A DNA stretch of 64,000 nucleotides from Cladorrhinum sp. PSN259 (Eukaryota; Ascomycota; Sordariomycetes; Sordariales; Podosporaceae): assembly GCA_033725935.1 (NCBI GenBank), contig MU867078.1, positions 372,001 through 436,000 on the forward strand. Reading direction: 5' to 3'. Of the stretch, positions 1-13,056 are shown one piece after another. Position 1 is the first letter of the stretch; each line of letters starts with the position of its first letter. Under the pieces are notes generated by a model that saw nothing but the letters and a program-made list of their open reading frames with translations, did not search any database and had not been told where the DNA came from. Made by a program: the position numbers and the translations under genes.

Positions 1-56
1 CGTATTTGTTCTATATGTCATATATCATTCTAATGAATTCCTATTCAACCCTTCCC

Positions 57-3000
57 TTATTTGCCTTTGATCTTTGGACCCCAAACAACCCCGGCCTCCA
101 CGACAGTCTCAATCTCCCCTCCTCCTCCACCTCCTCCTCTCCTCTTATCTACCCCTTCCCTCACCTCCGGTCCATCGGGCACATCCCTCCCCTCATCAAT
201 CTCCCTGCCCAGAAGCGACATCAGCACCACCTTTCCCCCCGCTTTGCTCATGACCTCGTTTCCCTCCTTGCAAAACTCGCTGACGCAGCACTCCGGACAT
301 CCCTCCACTTTCCCGACGCACTTGCACCGTTCTATCCTCTCGAGGGCTTGCGCGAGCAGGGAATCGACAAACTCAAACGCCTTGGTGTTTATGCCTGAGC
401 CATTTTTGCCTCCCTTCGAATCGTAAAACGTCAATCTGGCCGGTCGTTTGCGTGACGTCTCGTGCGTGGCGTATTCCTTTAGAGCGTTCTTGCATTCCGT
501 CCTCACGTCCCCCGGCAGCGAGATGACAAAGTTGGGAATCAACGACATGACGGCGTGCTGCGCTGCGTGGATCGAGCCCGCAACGTGGATGTGATGAGAG
601 GTGAGCAGGTCCAAACAGGGTTTCGGTATGTCGAGCCACATTCCCTTTGAGTATCGGACGACGGGCGGGTTGGAGACCGATACGGCGTCCAGAATTCGAG
701 TAGGGTTGCGTGCGTCGAGCTTGAAAAAGCCAAAAACTACTTGGGTGATTTTTATAGGACCGTAGTAGGCGTGGCACGGAGAGCTGTCAGATATTCGCTT
801 GACCAGTTCCGTTTCGACGGGATCTACGTCCGTGTAGTCGCGTTGTTTGGTGGTGTAGTTGACTTTTGCTTTTTCTACTCTTGCGATTTGTCGGTCTGGG
901 TTGAAGTCGCGGACGAGGTAGGCTTCGCCCTGGTGCAGAAAGATGGCGCCGTCGTACAGAGTAAATGTTGCGCGGGAGGCTTCGAGTTCTTCTAGGACAG
1001 TGTTGCGGTTTTTGGTGATGTCAATAATGGCGAAGTGGTCATCTTCTATGTCTCGGATGGATACGAATTTTGATGGTTGAGGGCGGAATCGATCGTGGGT
1101 GTGGTAGAAGTTTGTTTGGGGGTCTTTGATTAAGCGGTCCGAGCAGAGGTCGACTAGGTCGGAGCCAAAGTATTTTGAGTCTGTTTCTGGACGGATGGGC
1201 ATTTCGTAGGCTGCGCACTGGATGTGTCCTTCCTTGACGAGGGTGTTGTTCAGGTCGACCTGGAGTTGAGCGTTTGGTTTGGTGAAGAGTTCGTCTGGGT
1301 TGTCCATGTAGTGTTGATCTGTGGCGAAGGAGTCTCCTACCAGAATTGAAAGGGAGTCCTTGTTTCTTCTTCCTGCTCGGCCGCTTTGTTGACGGAGGTT
1401 CGCGATGGTATAGGGAAAGCCCCATGTAAGGACGCAATCCAGTGTTCCAATATCGACTCCCAACTCCAAAGCACTGGTAGCAATAATTCCCAACAACTTT
1501 CCCTCAAACATCTCGCTCTCAATCCTCCTCCTGTCCTGGGCTGTATATCCTCCGCGATACCCCATAACCCGATTGATTACTTCTGCCCTTCCGAGCTTTT
1601 CTAACTCCTGCTTGACACCGCTGACAAGCTTCTCACACTGCGCTCTGACTCTGCAAAAGGCAATTACCCTCACTCCTCTTAGTATCAACTGACAAAATAA
1701 CCTCGAACACTCATAACAAGCATTTCCCCTACCACTTGATGGATCACCAGGATCTCTGTAAGGTGTGTTCCAACACAAAAACTCCTTTCTCCCCGACGGA
1801 GACCCATCAAAATCCACCAATTTCACATCAAGCTCGTTCCCAAAGATAGTCTTGAAATGCTCCTCCGGATTCCCAACTGTAGCCGAACAGGATATGAACT
1901 TAATGTGACTGTTCCCTACAGCAGCACATACCCTTCTCAGTCGTCTCATGATAAACGCCATGTGACTCCCAAACAAGCCGTTGTAATAATGTAGTTCATC
2001 CACTGGCCCCTCATCATCAGCACATCCCATCCCACATACAGTATTTCAGAGGCAATGAAACTCACCAACAACATATTTAAGATTCTGAAGAAAACTCCTC
2101 CAGTTCTCCTCCTTCGGCAAGATACTAAGATGCAACATATCGGGATTAGTAAAAATAACACTCGCCTCGTCCCGAATTTCGTTTCGTTCCTGCCAGTGAG
2201 TATCTCCATCAAACGTCTCAACCCTCACACCCTCCTGCCATAGATAGATTGTTAGCCAACCAGTCAGTCCAGACAACACAAAATGTGCAGTTTATTCGCC
2301 CAAGGAGCGATAACAAAAACAAGAAGGAAGAAGCCTTTCGAGAAACCACCTGTCTCACCACCACAAAATAAGGGGAGAAAAGATAGTAGTACCTACCATC
2401 CCTGGCATAAACTCCAACAACCCCCTCAACCCCCTAACCTGATCCTGCGCCAACGCCTTGGTCGGAAAAATAAACAACCCTCTACTCCCTCTCTCTTTTT
2501 CGAGAGCACACAAAATCGGCAACTGATAAATCAGCGATTTCCCCGAACTCGTACTCGTAGAAACGACCACATTATACCCTTCATTTAAAGCATTGATCGC
2601 CTTAGCCTGATGTGCATAAAATTTCGTGATACCTCTGACATTAAAAAGCGCGTTGACCAGATCCTGGGATAGCAAAAACTCCAAGTCGCCGTATACGGCT
2701 TCCTGCGGCTCAAAACCTCGGTGTCCGTCTGGAACTATCTGGCCCGTGTACCAGGGCAACTGTTTCAGTTCTTGCACTATTTCGGTTATTGATTTTCTTT
2801 CTTTGGGGATTGAGGAGGGTAAAGTGTCTTCTCTCTGTAATCCGGGCGGAAGAGTTGGCTGTTGAGATTCCGATGGTGATGTTGCTGATTTAATAGCGGG
2901 GATATAATGCTCTCTTTCTTGAAGCACGAGAACTTCCGGGTCGATTGCGTCACAGTTTGAAACGTACTGCTCGACGGCGGACTTGAACTTTTTGTCCCTC

Positions 3001-3713
3001 TTCTCGATCAGGTTCTTCATTTGTTCCAGGCTGAAGCTGGGCATTTTGACTTCTTTCAGTTTTCTTCTTCCACTCTTTCCGTCTGCTGGTTTAGGCTTGT
3101 TGCCAGCGGTGCTTCTTTTGAGCTCTTCATCGATGAACTCAAAGAATAGCACTTCCTCTTGAGTGGCCGCATGGTCGGGAGGTAAATCCAGTCCTTCAAC
3201 GCCAGGTAACGCTGCACTCCCGCCGCCGCCGCCAGTACGGAACAGCTCATCTTTCTCGCCGAGACGAGCATCAAGTGTGAGCGAGTCTAGGTCAACGTAT
3301 TCGAAGCGAATACCGTCTGGTCTGAGTGCTTTTATGGCTGCAACGTCCTCAACCAGTAAAGGGCGGGATTTGAGATGCTGTTCGACGGCTGGATTGAGTG
3401 TCTCAAAGGTGGTGATGACGCTCTTGCGGGCTGAGAGGAAAGTGAAGACAGTGTTTAAGGCCGAGTGCGTTTGAATCAAGGAGAGAAAGTATGGCGGGAT
3501 GATGACAGGAGTCTCTGGTTCTTTTGATTCTGAGGGGCAGGCTTTGGGTTTGGCCGTTCGCTTTCTTTTCTGACTAGATAGCGTGTTGGCGGCGGTCTCG
3601 TCATCCTCTTTGTTGAGAGAAGGTGAAGGCGAGGCCTCCTCATTAACTGGTGGTGATTTTCGTTTTCCTGGAATACCCTTCGCTCCTATCGTCACGGCTG
3701 TCTTGGGAGGCAT
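57..3713 (-). CDS. HRQ1: ATP-dependent 3'-5' DNA helicase Hrq1 (RecQ4 family)
   Basis: Three exons on the minus strand, 3713-2397, 2234-2066 and 2002-57, give 1143 aa. Residues about 385-393 carry Walker A (TSSGKS), followed by motif Ia (FPTKALAQDQ), the DELH Walker B box near 497-500, the SAT motif (SCSATVGNP) and a helicase C-terminal domain with ATSALELGVDIG and QQSGRAGRR. The C-terminus has a Cys cluster (CKCVGKVEGCPECC) typical of the MZB/DUF1998 zinc-binding region of Hrq1. The N-terminal ~110 residues are basic and low complexity. The start is the ATG of MPPKTAV, the first ATG that does not require the preceding leader to be coding. Known family role: nuclear helicase in interstrand crosslink repair and telomere maintenance. 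The second intron falls inside the Walker B motif. Function is confident from the motif order; splice sites are by eye. Confidence 0.92.
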
Positions 3714-4510
3714 GATATCCCTGTTTCGGATGAAATGAGGGGAGGTGTTGGCAATTGACAAAATGACGCCGTCTTTGATGCAGTCGCGAAGTCGCGCTTG
3801 CCTCCCGCTGAAAGACGACCACTAACACCACGAAAGTGGCGGGAGAGCACGTGGGAACCCTCGCTGTCAATTAGTGACTTACAGCCCCGCTATCTAAGAC
3901 ATATGTTTATTCACTTCTCCTAAAACTATGGAATCTTTTAAGAAATCTTTCTTTCCATACTTTTGCCCTGTGCCTGGCCCGCCAAAGCCCTCTAAAATAA
4001 AATACAAATTTAGAGAAGAAGACGAGACAGTCAAGTTTAATCAGAGAAAGAGAAACGTCCAGAGAGACTGTAAAATCTCCCTGCCCAATCCCAATTCCAA
4101 GCCCAAGGAAAAGCAACGATTTTGCGGCGAACAATCAGGTGTTGTGTATATACAAACAGGAAGAAAAATAAAATAACAGACCCCCTCCAAGCCGCTTTCC
4201 TCAGTTCATCCACCGCTAATAAAACAAAACAAAAACGAACCCTCAAATGGAGCCTCCTCCCTTCAATTTCCCAGACAGACGACAGCCTGGAAATGATATG
4301 GTATGGTGGTGAATGCCGCCGCCCACAATTTGCCTCCCGACCATATGCCTGAGATGCATGGTATTTGTGGTCATAAACCTCTTCCAATTTCGAAACAACA
4401 GAACCCGACAGCTGTATGTAATCCCACTCAGGCCGCCCAAAAAGCACATAGGCAAAAGAAAATGAATCTTTGAAGGATTCAATTATCGTTCTTCTCTCGA
4501 TAGCAACTGA
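3714..4510. other. Intergenic: HRQ1 promoter and YRB2-like 3' region
   Basis: No supported gene. Holds the 5' flank of HRQ1, including a palindromic CACGTG at about 3848, and the 3' flank of the Ran-binding gene, which is A-rich. Confidence 0.6.
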
Positions 4511-6300
4511 CTAAACATCCGCCAAGGCCTTCTTCAGTGTCTCCATGAGGTCGCAGAACGCGTTGGCATTTGCTACCGACATCTGTAGGTAATTTGTTAG
4601 CTTAAATCTCCTCTAAATTCTAGACATCGTAAGAGACCAACCTTCATCTGCACCTGTATAGGATCTTTTCCTTCAAATGCGGTAAACAAAACGGTAGCCG
4701 CTTTGAGCTTGTTTGTAACCTGGAACTTCATGGCAGGAAGGACAACGGTATTCAAGATGACTTTGTGAGTGTGGTCTTGGCGCATAATGAGACGAACGTT
4801 CTTAGCATGTCCCTCACTGTCGTCCAGTACCGAGGCGTCGAAACTGCTAACATTTGAAACGCCGTTGTCGTCCACATCGACAGTCGCCTCAGGAACGTTG
4901 ACCTTGAGCATGCCTGCTCCCCGTTCCTTCCAGCCGACACCCTTCTCCATGACAAACATCTTGGCACGCTGCGAACTAAGGGTAACCTCGCCACCTTCAC
5001 CGTCATCGACTTCGACTACATAGCTGTTAGCAATTGACCACTCGACAAAACCAAATAAGAAAACAAAGGCATACCCTTTCGCAGCTTCACCTTCTTCTCC
5101 TCATCAGCGGCCTTGGCCTCCTCCTTTTCCTTGTCCTCATCAGACCCAGCATTCTCTCCCTTCTCCTCGTCACCACCCTCGTCGCCAGTGCTCGGTCCGT
5201 CATCATCCTCAGCATCACTGTCGGGAGCACCAAATGGCCTAGCTGGCTTGTCGCTCTTAAGGGCCTCGCCGGGCTTGCCAAAGGTGCTCAATCGTGATCC
5301 AGAGAGAGCGCTGCCGCCAAAAGCACTCCCAAATGGGCTCGACTTGAATAATGATCCACCGCCAGTCGCGCCGTTGATACTAGCAAACGGAGATGAAGAA
5401 GCTGCAGATCCAAAACTGAGCCTGGGCGCTGCGGGAGCAGTAGCAGTAGATGTTGAACCGCCAAGAACACTGGTGAAAGAGCCACCACCCGAAGAAGCTG
5501 AACCGAATAGACTGGGCTTCCCTGCGCCTCCAAAGCTACCGAACGGTGAGGCTGACGAGCTGGCGAGCTTAGAGAATCCAGAGTTGGCAAAGGCGGAAGT
5601 AGAGCTTTGTGATTGCTCTTTCGGCTTAGCTGAATCGGCATCGGTTGTCGTCGTTGTAGTCGTCGTGACTGTCGTCATTGTAACTTCCATGCTCGACCGG
5701 GGGGATGCACTGGCTGATAGCGGCTCCTAAAAACAGAACTTGTGTTACCATCGGGTGTTGCATCACTTATCATGGAGGGGTAGATTCAAGAGGATGTCTT
5801 ACTACTTCTTCTTTCCCGCTTCTAACGGCAGATGCGCTCGCCTGGCGATCCCTTGGGCGCTTCTTCTCTGGTTCGGATCGGTCCGTCCGGCTGAGAGTCA
5901 CAGAGGTGATTGTGGTAGTGGTTGCTGCATCGGTAGCAGCTGTCGCTGGGTCGAGGGGAGCCTCGGTTACATCTTTGTTTTCGTCGTACTCGTCGTGCGC
6001 CCGCTTCTTCTTGGGCGACGAGATTTGGTCTTTTAAAACATCTTCGGTCGACGATGACATGACGAAGCTGACGGGCGGAGACATCCGTCGAGAGGGGGAC
6101 CTGGGAGATTGCATGCCCTGGGGTGTATCGTCGTCGGATGCACTCTTATCGTTGAGCGACAGAGAGTTGTGCCCCGCCTTTTCTGAGATGGACGTTTGCT
6201 TCAGCTCTCGTCGCGCAGCCGTGGTCTCGGCGTCTTCCTTAGTGGCACCGGCCTCGACTGGGTCCGAGATGTCGTTCGTGGGGAGCGGGTCGTCGGCCAT
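4511..6300 (-). CDS. YRB2: Yrb2/Hba1/RanBP3-like Ran-binding nuclear export cofactor
   Basis: Four exons, 6300-5803, 5726-5075, 5015-4642 and 4582-4511, give 531 aa. Residues 1-170 are acidic and basic low complexity with an NLS-like SSPKKKRAHDEY. Residues 170-310 are Ser/Thr-rich with scattered FG dipeptides (PFGSFGG, LFGS, SPFGSAFG). An acidic stretch follows, then a RanBP1-type Ran-binding domain from about residue 385 (KMFVMEKGVGWKERGAG, RLIMRQDHTHKVILN) to the C-terminus. This order of NLS, FG repeats and C-terminal RanBD matches Yrb2 of budding yeast and Hba1 of fission yeast, which bind RanGTP and help Crm1 export. A Nup50/Nup2-type nucleoporin is the main alternative. The last exon encodes only 23 residues, needed to finish the Ran-binding domain. 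Confidence 0.8.
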
Positions 6301-6922
6301 GATGTCGGTTGTTCGTTGGTTGGTTAACGAGAGGAGAAAATGGAGAATGTGGTGATATTATTTGGCACCACGGTTGTGTTTTTTTCCCCAGGCTCCAGGT
6401 CCCGTCCGGTAATTGGGTTGGGGGTGCTGCAGCAGAGGACCTGGAGAGATGGCGCGCGACTCGTCGGGGCTCAGTGTAGGTTGTGTTTTTGTTGAGTGTT
6501 GGCTCAACTTTGCAAATAGATACTAAGCAAAGTTGTTTGCAAGCATGAAATTATTGACAAGAAAGAAATGGGATTTTGGATTTCATTAATCTCTTTTGGC
6601 TCACTGCCGTAAAATGGGAGGACCAGGCCAATGGATTTGCATGAGAGCCGCAAATGGTTCTGCGGGGGATGTGGGAGGGATTGGCTCAGAGGGGCCCACC
6701 CGCTAAATGAGATGCCTGCACGAATTCACGGGTTGCACGGACAGCCATTGAGAGGATTTGGTGGGGTAATTTTTGGGTTGCAACTTTGGGTATTGTTCCA
6801 GGTCGTCAGGGGCCAATCACTGAGAAACGCATGTTCAGCTATCACACTGGGGACGGCTGTAGACGGGTACCAACGTCAATTAGTATGTGGGTAGGGTATC
6901 TAAGAAAAGAGTCATTACATTA
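6301..6922. other. Intergenic: promoter of YRB2-like gene
   Basis: Contains the 5' flank of the Ran-binding gene and the 3' flank of the membrane-protein gene. No gene or repeat seen. Confidence 0.6.
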
Positions 6923-8224
6923 TTAAGACCTGTCCCTTTGCTCAACGGCAGCAAGCAGATCTTCAACCAACCCAAACGCGTCTCTGAAAGAAGCAATCTC
7001 CTGCGACATTGTGACGCCTGCCAGACTGTCCACACTTTCTGGTTCACTCTCCAGCTCACTCTCCAGCTCACTCTCCGGCTCACTCTCTCGTTCACTCACG
7101 TATCCTTCCTCTTCGATTTCTTGTTCCGGCTCCTGTGTCTCGGCTTCATTCAAACCCTCCTGCACCCCCATTCCCCAATTCTCAATATGCTCATGGATCT
7201 CCTGCCTAACATATATCCTAGGCCCAGGCGGAGGAGGAGCAGACACTTGCTCATCTCTGACCACCTCTTCCTCGACCCTCTCAGCAGGTACTTTCTCATC
7301 CGCCGGTGCCTCCTCATCACTACCACCGTTCTTCTTTTTCCTCCTGAAACCAAACATCCTCTTCCAAAACCCTCTCCTTTCCTGTCCTTCCTCCCTGGGC
7401 TCAAGAATTGGTAATATCTCGTCAGTGTTTTTACCCTTCCCGGCCCTCAACCACAGCCCAGCCCCAATCATCACCAAGCTCCCCAGTACCACGATACTAC
7501 TCTCAAGCAACATCTCGAGCCAAAACCGCCTCTTCTCTTTCCTCACCGTTTCACCACCCAACAAGTGAATCGCTCCTCTTTCGACGCTCTCCAACCTCTG
7601 CAAACACCTCCCGGCATCTACTACTCCATGAGTATTCCAGCCAAGCAGAACACTAATCACGCAAAATGGTCGCATCTGACACTCCCACACTGACTTGGAA
7701 TCACAGAGCTCCCCACTCAACGAATGGACATCTTGAGTCTTTTGCTTCAACTCCTTCTCTAGCTGGGCGTAATTCTTTCGTAGTTGTTCCAGTTCCGAAA
7801 GCTGTGTCTTGAAATCTTGCACCGCTGGTGTTTTCTTCTTTGAGTTCTCTTCATCTTCATCTGATGTCGCAGCAATCACCACCGGCTGCTGAGGGGATGA
7901 AGAAGTAGTTGCCTGAGACACCGAAGGTGGTTTGTCCAAAATGGATGACGATAACGCCTCCGGAATCACTTCATCATCTGTCTTTTGTGATTGTGGAAAA
8001 TGAGGGTGATGCACCACCCTAGAGGATGCGAGAGTAATTTGTCCATGGCCGTTTAGATCCCTCCTCTCTTCAACAACTATATATCAGAATCAGTATACAT
8101 ATCCTCATCAAAAATATGAAAGTAATAAAAATAAAAAAAAAGACTTACCAACACCCTCACTCGCCACTACCACCGAGGATACAAACCCCACGACCAAAGC
8201 AGCAGTCCACGACACTCGGCGCAT
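6923..8224 (-). CDS. Unknown secreted-pathway single-pass membrane protein with coiled coil
   Basis: Two exons, 8224-8149 and 8076-6923, give 409 aa. Exon 1 encodes a signal peptide (MRRVSWTAALVVGFVSSVVV, cleavage likely after VVVA). A Ser/Pro-rich lumenal stretch follows, then a coiled coil near residues 95-130 (LSELEQLRKNYAQLEKEL). A single transmembrane helix follows near 210 (SSIVVLGSLVMIGAGLWL), then a basic patch (RRKKKNGG) and a strongly Glu-rich cytosolic tail with ESE/SELE repeats. Predicted type I topology follows from the signal peptide plus one helix. I do not recognise the family. The intron is supported by GTAAGT and the fact that it joins the signal peptide in frame. A second intron around 7600-7700 is possible because the Cys-containing stretch there looks unlike its surroundings, but the frame stays open. 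Confidence 0.7.
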
Positions 8225-9511
8225 TGCGACTTGTTCGCCGCTATCATGAGCTCTCGATTGAGCTGCCTAGGCACCACTCTCACCCCGAAAGCCAATGTGT
8301 CCGCTGACGTTACGTGGCTTTGAGCTTTTCCCAAATCAATTGAGAACTCACAATCCGCAATCCACAATCCACAATTCACCACCAAGAAAAAACGACCTCA
8401 AAAAGAAGTCAAAAGAATTAAAACAGAAGATCTGCTTCTACTTCCGCGGATAAATAAAGTAATAAAAAAAACAGAGAAAAAGAGAGCCCTCATGAAAACC
8501 TGAATGAAGCCCTTCAAAAGTTGCCGCGTGTTCTCCGAATCTGGTGGCTTTTAACACCGACAACCCCCCGGTTCTTAAACCAATCAGATGGCGTACCTCA
8601 CCTTGAAAGCTGACGAGGCCTCCCCCTCACACACCCCAACCCCCAACCCCCAACCCCTCCTTCTAGGTTTCCTTTCCCCTCATCACCCTCATCAACAACC
8701 CCCTCAACAAACTTTAACAGTTACCGACTTTGAATTTCTACCATAGAAACAGGGCGGCTTACAGTACATACCACACTCTACTGATTTCGTAAACTCTTAC
8801 ATATTAAAGTCCGAGAGGAAAGGGTGAGTGAGGTGCATGATATTCCGTCATCAACGGCATATAAAATAACCCTGTCTTTCTGCCTGCCACATCCTTCCTG
8901 CACTCCTGCCTACAACTCTCATACAACTCTCATACAACCCATTTAGGTAAATCCGATGTACAGAAACGCGGAGAACCATAACATCAATAACGACTACATT
9001 CGTTGTACATAAATAGAAAGAAACAAAAGAAATTTAATTAATGACAGAAATGAAATTATTCTCTAAATAAGTAATATCATATGTCCAAAAATTCCCACCC
9101 GACAAAAGAAGAAAAGCAACAGCAAAAGTGTTCCATTATGCGATCCATACTTCCGTTAGAGTGAAAACAAAAATACATTCCGAAGAAGAAAAATAAAAGA
9201 GCAGAAATTCATTGGGTTTTCCATCGCTGAGAAAACCCTTAAAAGTACAAAGTGAAAAAAAAGAAATTGACAAGAAATAGTAAATTGACGAAACAGTTTG
9301 CTCCTCCGAATTTCTTAAAGAGTGCTTTGCTTGGTCATCTTCATGGATATCATTAAACATCATCCCACAAGTCCAACGGTGCCTTCCGCGAACCAGTCAG
9401 ATACAACATACAAAACACTGTATGTCTCCGTAAGCCAGTCTCAAGCAAGCTGTAGATACCTCTTGCAAATTATCCTCAACGGACTATCCTCCACAGGGAC
9501 TCTACGCCCTT
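8225..9511. other. Intergenic: promoter and 3' flank
   Basis: AT-rich 3' flank of the RING gene (about 8990-9300, many A-runs) and C-rich promoter of the membrane-protein gene, with short CCCCAAC repeats near 8633-8660. No gene supported. Confidence 0.6.
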
Positions 9512-10701
9512 TTATCGGCGCCCACCACCCCTAAAGTGATCCCTAAGCCAACTGAAGGGGCCGCTATGTCCACCACCATTTCCTCCTCCATTCCCATTCC
9601 CATTCGCACCGCTCCCACTCCCCTCCCTTCTATCACGTTCTCTATCCCTGTCCCTACTGCTGCTGCTCCCACTCCCATAACTACTCCATCTGTTAACCCG
9701 CTCTCTCCCCTGAGTCGTTCTCGACGTGCTCCCACTCGCCCAACCATCCTCAGCTCTCCCGCTACCACTTCCACTTCCACTCCCACTTAAAAATGATGCC
9801 CAATTCCCACTGCTTCTTCCCGTACTTGGGGCGGCCGTCGCACTGGTAGTACCCTCTTCATTCGCCCCACCGCCGCTAGCCCAAGTTGAGAATCTCATGT
9901 TGGTGCGGCCACTATCATCATTCTGCCAACTGAAAGCAGAAGAACCAGGCCATGCCCCAGGGGGTGAGCTCACTCTCCTGCTATTATTTCCACTTCCACC
10001 TCCACTACTTTCACCGGCGTCAACGCCCGCCAACCCAGCCAGATTCCTGATCCTGTTCAATCTCTCCTGGGGGCTCATGCCTCTGTTATCCCTTGTATCT
10101 CTCCCAATCCCACTGCCATTCCCATTACCACTTCCGGAAGCCTCACCACCACTGCCAGGTGGACCTCCAAAAGCCGAATGAAAGAAACTCCCCGGCATAG
10201 GTGGCGGGCTAGGATTGGTAGGCGGCGTCGAACTCGTGGGTGGCTGATTCGGCACAGGGGAAGAACCTGGTCCTGATCCTCCTTGTTGTTGCTGGTCTCT
10301 CTCCGAAACAGGTTTCCGGCAAATAGGACAAGTCTCATGCTGCTGCAACCACGGAACTATGCACTCCCCGTGATACCAGTGCTTGCATGGCAGAATCGTC
10401 ACGTCCTTGCCCTTTTTAACCTCCTCCATACAGATCGTACACTCTGCCCTTCCATCGGCACCTAGCATCTCATCGTCGACAATCTTCTTTTCTAATGACT
10501 GAATGGCTTCACTTGAAGCGGGTGGTGCGGCATTCGTCGGAGGAGAGGCTTCCATAAGCCGGGTGATGATGCGATCCAGGGCTTCCTGGGTATATACAGC
10601 GTCACCATGTACCGCTCCGGCTGGGTTAAAAACGGAAGCTAAGAGCTGGTGGAAGCCAAAATCCATTAATCCTGGTGGTTGTGGTTGATTTTGGTCATTG
10701 C

Positions 10702-10744
<43 letters not shown>

Positions 10745-11638
10745 ATTGCGGGCATTGTTACCACCGCCACCCAAGAGGTCATTAAACAACCTAAATGGGT
10801 CAACAATGTTAGCCTGATTCGCCGGTGATGATGATCCCGAAGTGCCGGTCCGTCGCCCCTCAGGGAAATCCGGGGGGGACGGTGATCGGGGGAGACGAAG
10901 AAAAGGATTCCTTCCAACGTACATTCCAAAGTTATCTCCTGGTCCTCCACCTCCAATCCGTCGCATGTTAGACGGTCCTCCTCCTCTAGAGGCGCTGGTT
11001 GCCGTGGTAATGGTGAAGCTGGAGTTGGGACCGTTACTAAAGGTCGACCGGTGAATTGTGGTTCCTCCTGGAAGGTCTTCGTGAGTGAAAGTTGCTCCAC
11101 CGTTGGCACCACCCTGTGCTCCTGCTCCTCGGCCTGGAAGTCCTTGTGTCATTAAAGTCTCCAAAATTCGAGTGATCATCTCGGCTGGATTGGGCTGGGC
11201 GGGAAACGGATCCCGGTCTCGATTGTTGCCTGGACTGCCAAAAGGGTTCCTGTCAGATGGACTGCGTGTGGTCCCGAATGCTGTGCGAGAGTTAAGACCC
11301 TCTATATCGGCTTCTTCAGGATCTGAGTCGGTACCAGGACCTGGACGGCCGCGGGGACGATTGCCACTAAATAAACTGCTGAAATCCGCAAGACTGGGGC
11401 CCATTCCCGGGCGGGGATCACTCCCATTTTCAACCTGATCGAAATCGTCAGTAATCATGATATTACTAAGTGTAGGCTGACTTACTATTTCTATGGCCTC
11501 GCTGCCACAGTCTGGGCACTCGAGTGCTTCGCGCTCAAGGTTGCGATACCACTCATTAGAACATGCGTGACAGTAGACCACCTCTCTGCCATTAGAGGCA
11601 TCGAGGTGATGGGGTCCGCCACCAAAAGACGATGCCAT
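9512..11638 (-). CDS. RING-H2 E3 ubiquitin ligase with N-terminal zinc ribbon
   Basis: Single-exon ORF of 708 aa from the ATG of MASSFGGG. An in-frame extension upstream lacks an ATG. Residues about 24-46 form a zinc-ribbon pair (YCHACSNEW, CPDCGSEA). The RING-H2 finger near residues 399-442 has the full ligand set: CTICMEEV, LPCKHWYHGECIVPWL, CPICRKPV. This architecture, N-terminal zinc ribbon plus C-terminal RING-H2, resembles animal RNF126/RNF115 and related fungal ligases. The rest is disordered, Gly/Ser/Asn/Pro-rich, with a 15-residue Asn run in the middle and a long Ser/Gly C-terminal tail of RDRDRERDRR type. Expected role: E2-dependent ubiquitin transfer, possibly protein quality control, by family analogy only. 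Confidence 0.87.
10703..10747 (-). repeat. Coding AAC trinucleotide repeat (poly-Asn)
   Basis: On the plus strand GTT x14 then ATT, read on the minus strand as one AAT and 14 AAC codons, 15 Asn in the disordered middle of the RING protein. Confidence 0.97.
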
Positions 11639-13056
11639 GCCGAATCGTCCGGGCGCCTCTGTCTCTGCCTCCTGCTGGTTGCCCACCTGTTGTTGGGCAC
11701 GGTAAGCAGCGATGGCGCCGATGAGAACCGGCAAACCGACACGAAGAATGTCGGTGATGATGCCCGCTCTAGAAGCCAGTTTCGTAAAACTTTAACTGAG
11801 CTGTGTGTCGTTTGAGTAGTTGTTGGAGAGTGAGTGAGTGATTGCTGCCCCACTTCCAAAAAAGGTGATTGGTGAGTGGATGGAATGTCGGGTTTTAGGC
11901 TGCCGAATTATATATGTTGCTTCTCTTTTAGGTTATGGGCTATCGAAATCGGAAATACTCAAGTCTCAGGTTGTGATTCTTGTGAATTTTGATGACAGAT
12001 GGAATGCGATTGTGAAGTCGAAAAGATAGGGAGTGAGGTAATAGCCCCCAGCAGGGCGGTCGGAGCTGAGGTGACAGGTCCGGTAAGGTAACTGGACGGG
12101 TGGCTGCGTGGGGCACTGTGATATTCGGGGTCACCCCTTGCAAGAAGGCAGGGTGCGTCACTCTCAAACTCGGGTACCTAAAAGCTACCACTCATGACTT
12201 TTCCTGAACAGTAATTTGGGGGGCACCATCAAAGCTACTAGTGACTTCTAGTGGGTGTTGATTGTGGCGAGGAGAGGAAATGACAAGTGTACCTGATGAG
12301 AGGAAAGGGCGCTTGAGCGCTGGCTGAAAATCGAGCGCCCCAGCATGGATCTGAGTGAAAAGTAAAAAAGAGGGGAAGCTCTCAAACCACACCACCACAC
12401 CACCACACCACATCATTTACACGGCCTCCCAAGGCTACCGGGGAAATATCTTCCAGAAACAAAGTTCAAATACAACATCAGAGATTTTAAGGTTCGGGCA
12501 CGAAAGGCTCGGCTCCGTTGACTCCTTGATATTCTGACAGTTACGGCCGTCAACTCTCGGAGAGTCTTCCAGATTCTACCCCTCGTGTAAGTCGAGCCAA
12601 AGTTCCAAAATCGAGGAACCTTTTTCCGAAGCTTCCAAGGCAGATATCTGTTCCTGCAGTTCGGGTCGGAATAAGCCCAACACGTATTGTCAACATGCAT
12701 TGCCCGGGTGTTTCAGCCTCATCAATGAGGTGCGTTGTCTAACGGTTCCTCAGGCTTTGTGGTGGGTAAACCTGAGGCACACAAGAAGCTTAAGTCATCG
12801 ATATTCTCGGATACTTGCTGCAGTCACCTGTGAAACGTATTGCTGAGCGGCATAATTGTAATTTATTATTTACCCATAAACAAGAAAAGCGGAAGAAACA
12901 CCGTTTGTAGTAGTCGTTGTCCCATAGAAGTACATTCATAATAATTCCTCGCCCAGCGTCACACCACTTTTGTCGTGATGTTGAAATAATGTTCGCTTGA
13001 CGTATCTCGTACAACTCTCTCAAGCCCGAGAGAGTAGAAACCCCATTTTGTAATAA
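11639..13056. other. Intergenic: RING gene promoter and FIS1 3' flank
   Basis: Holds the RING gene's 5' flank. A short CACCACACC tandem lies near 12387-12412. No tRNA or protein gene could be supported. Confidence 0.55.

Noticed and set aside
5113..5730. 205-codon plus-strand frame opposite the Ran-binding gene
   Set aside because: Low-complexity mirror of Ser/Gly-rich FG region, no signature.
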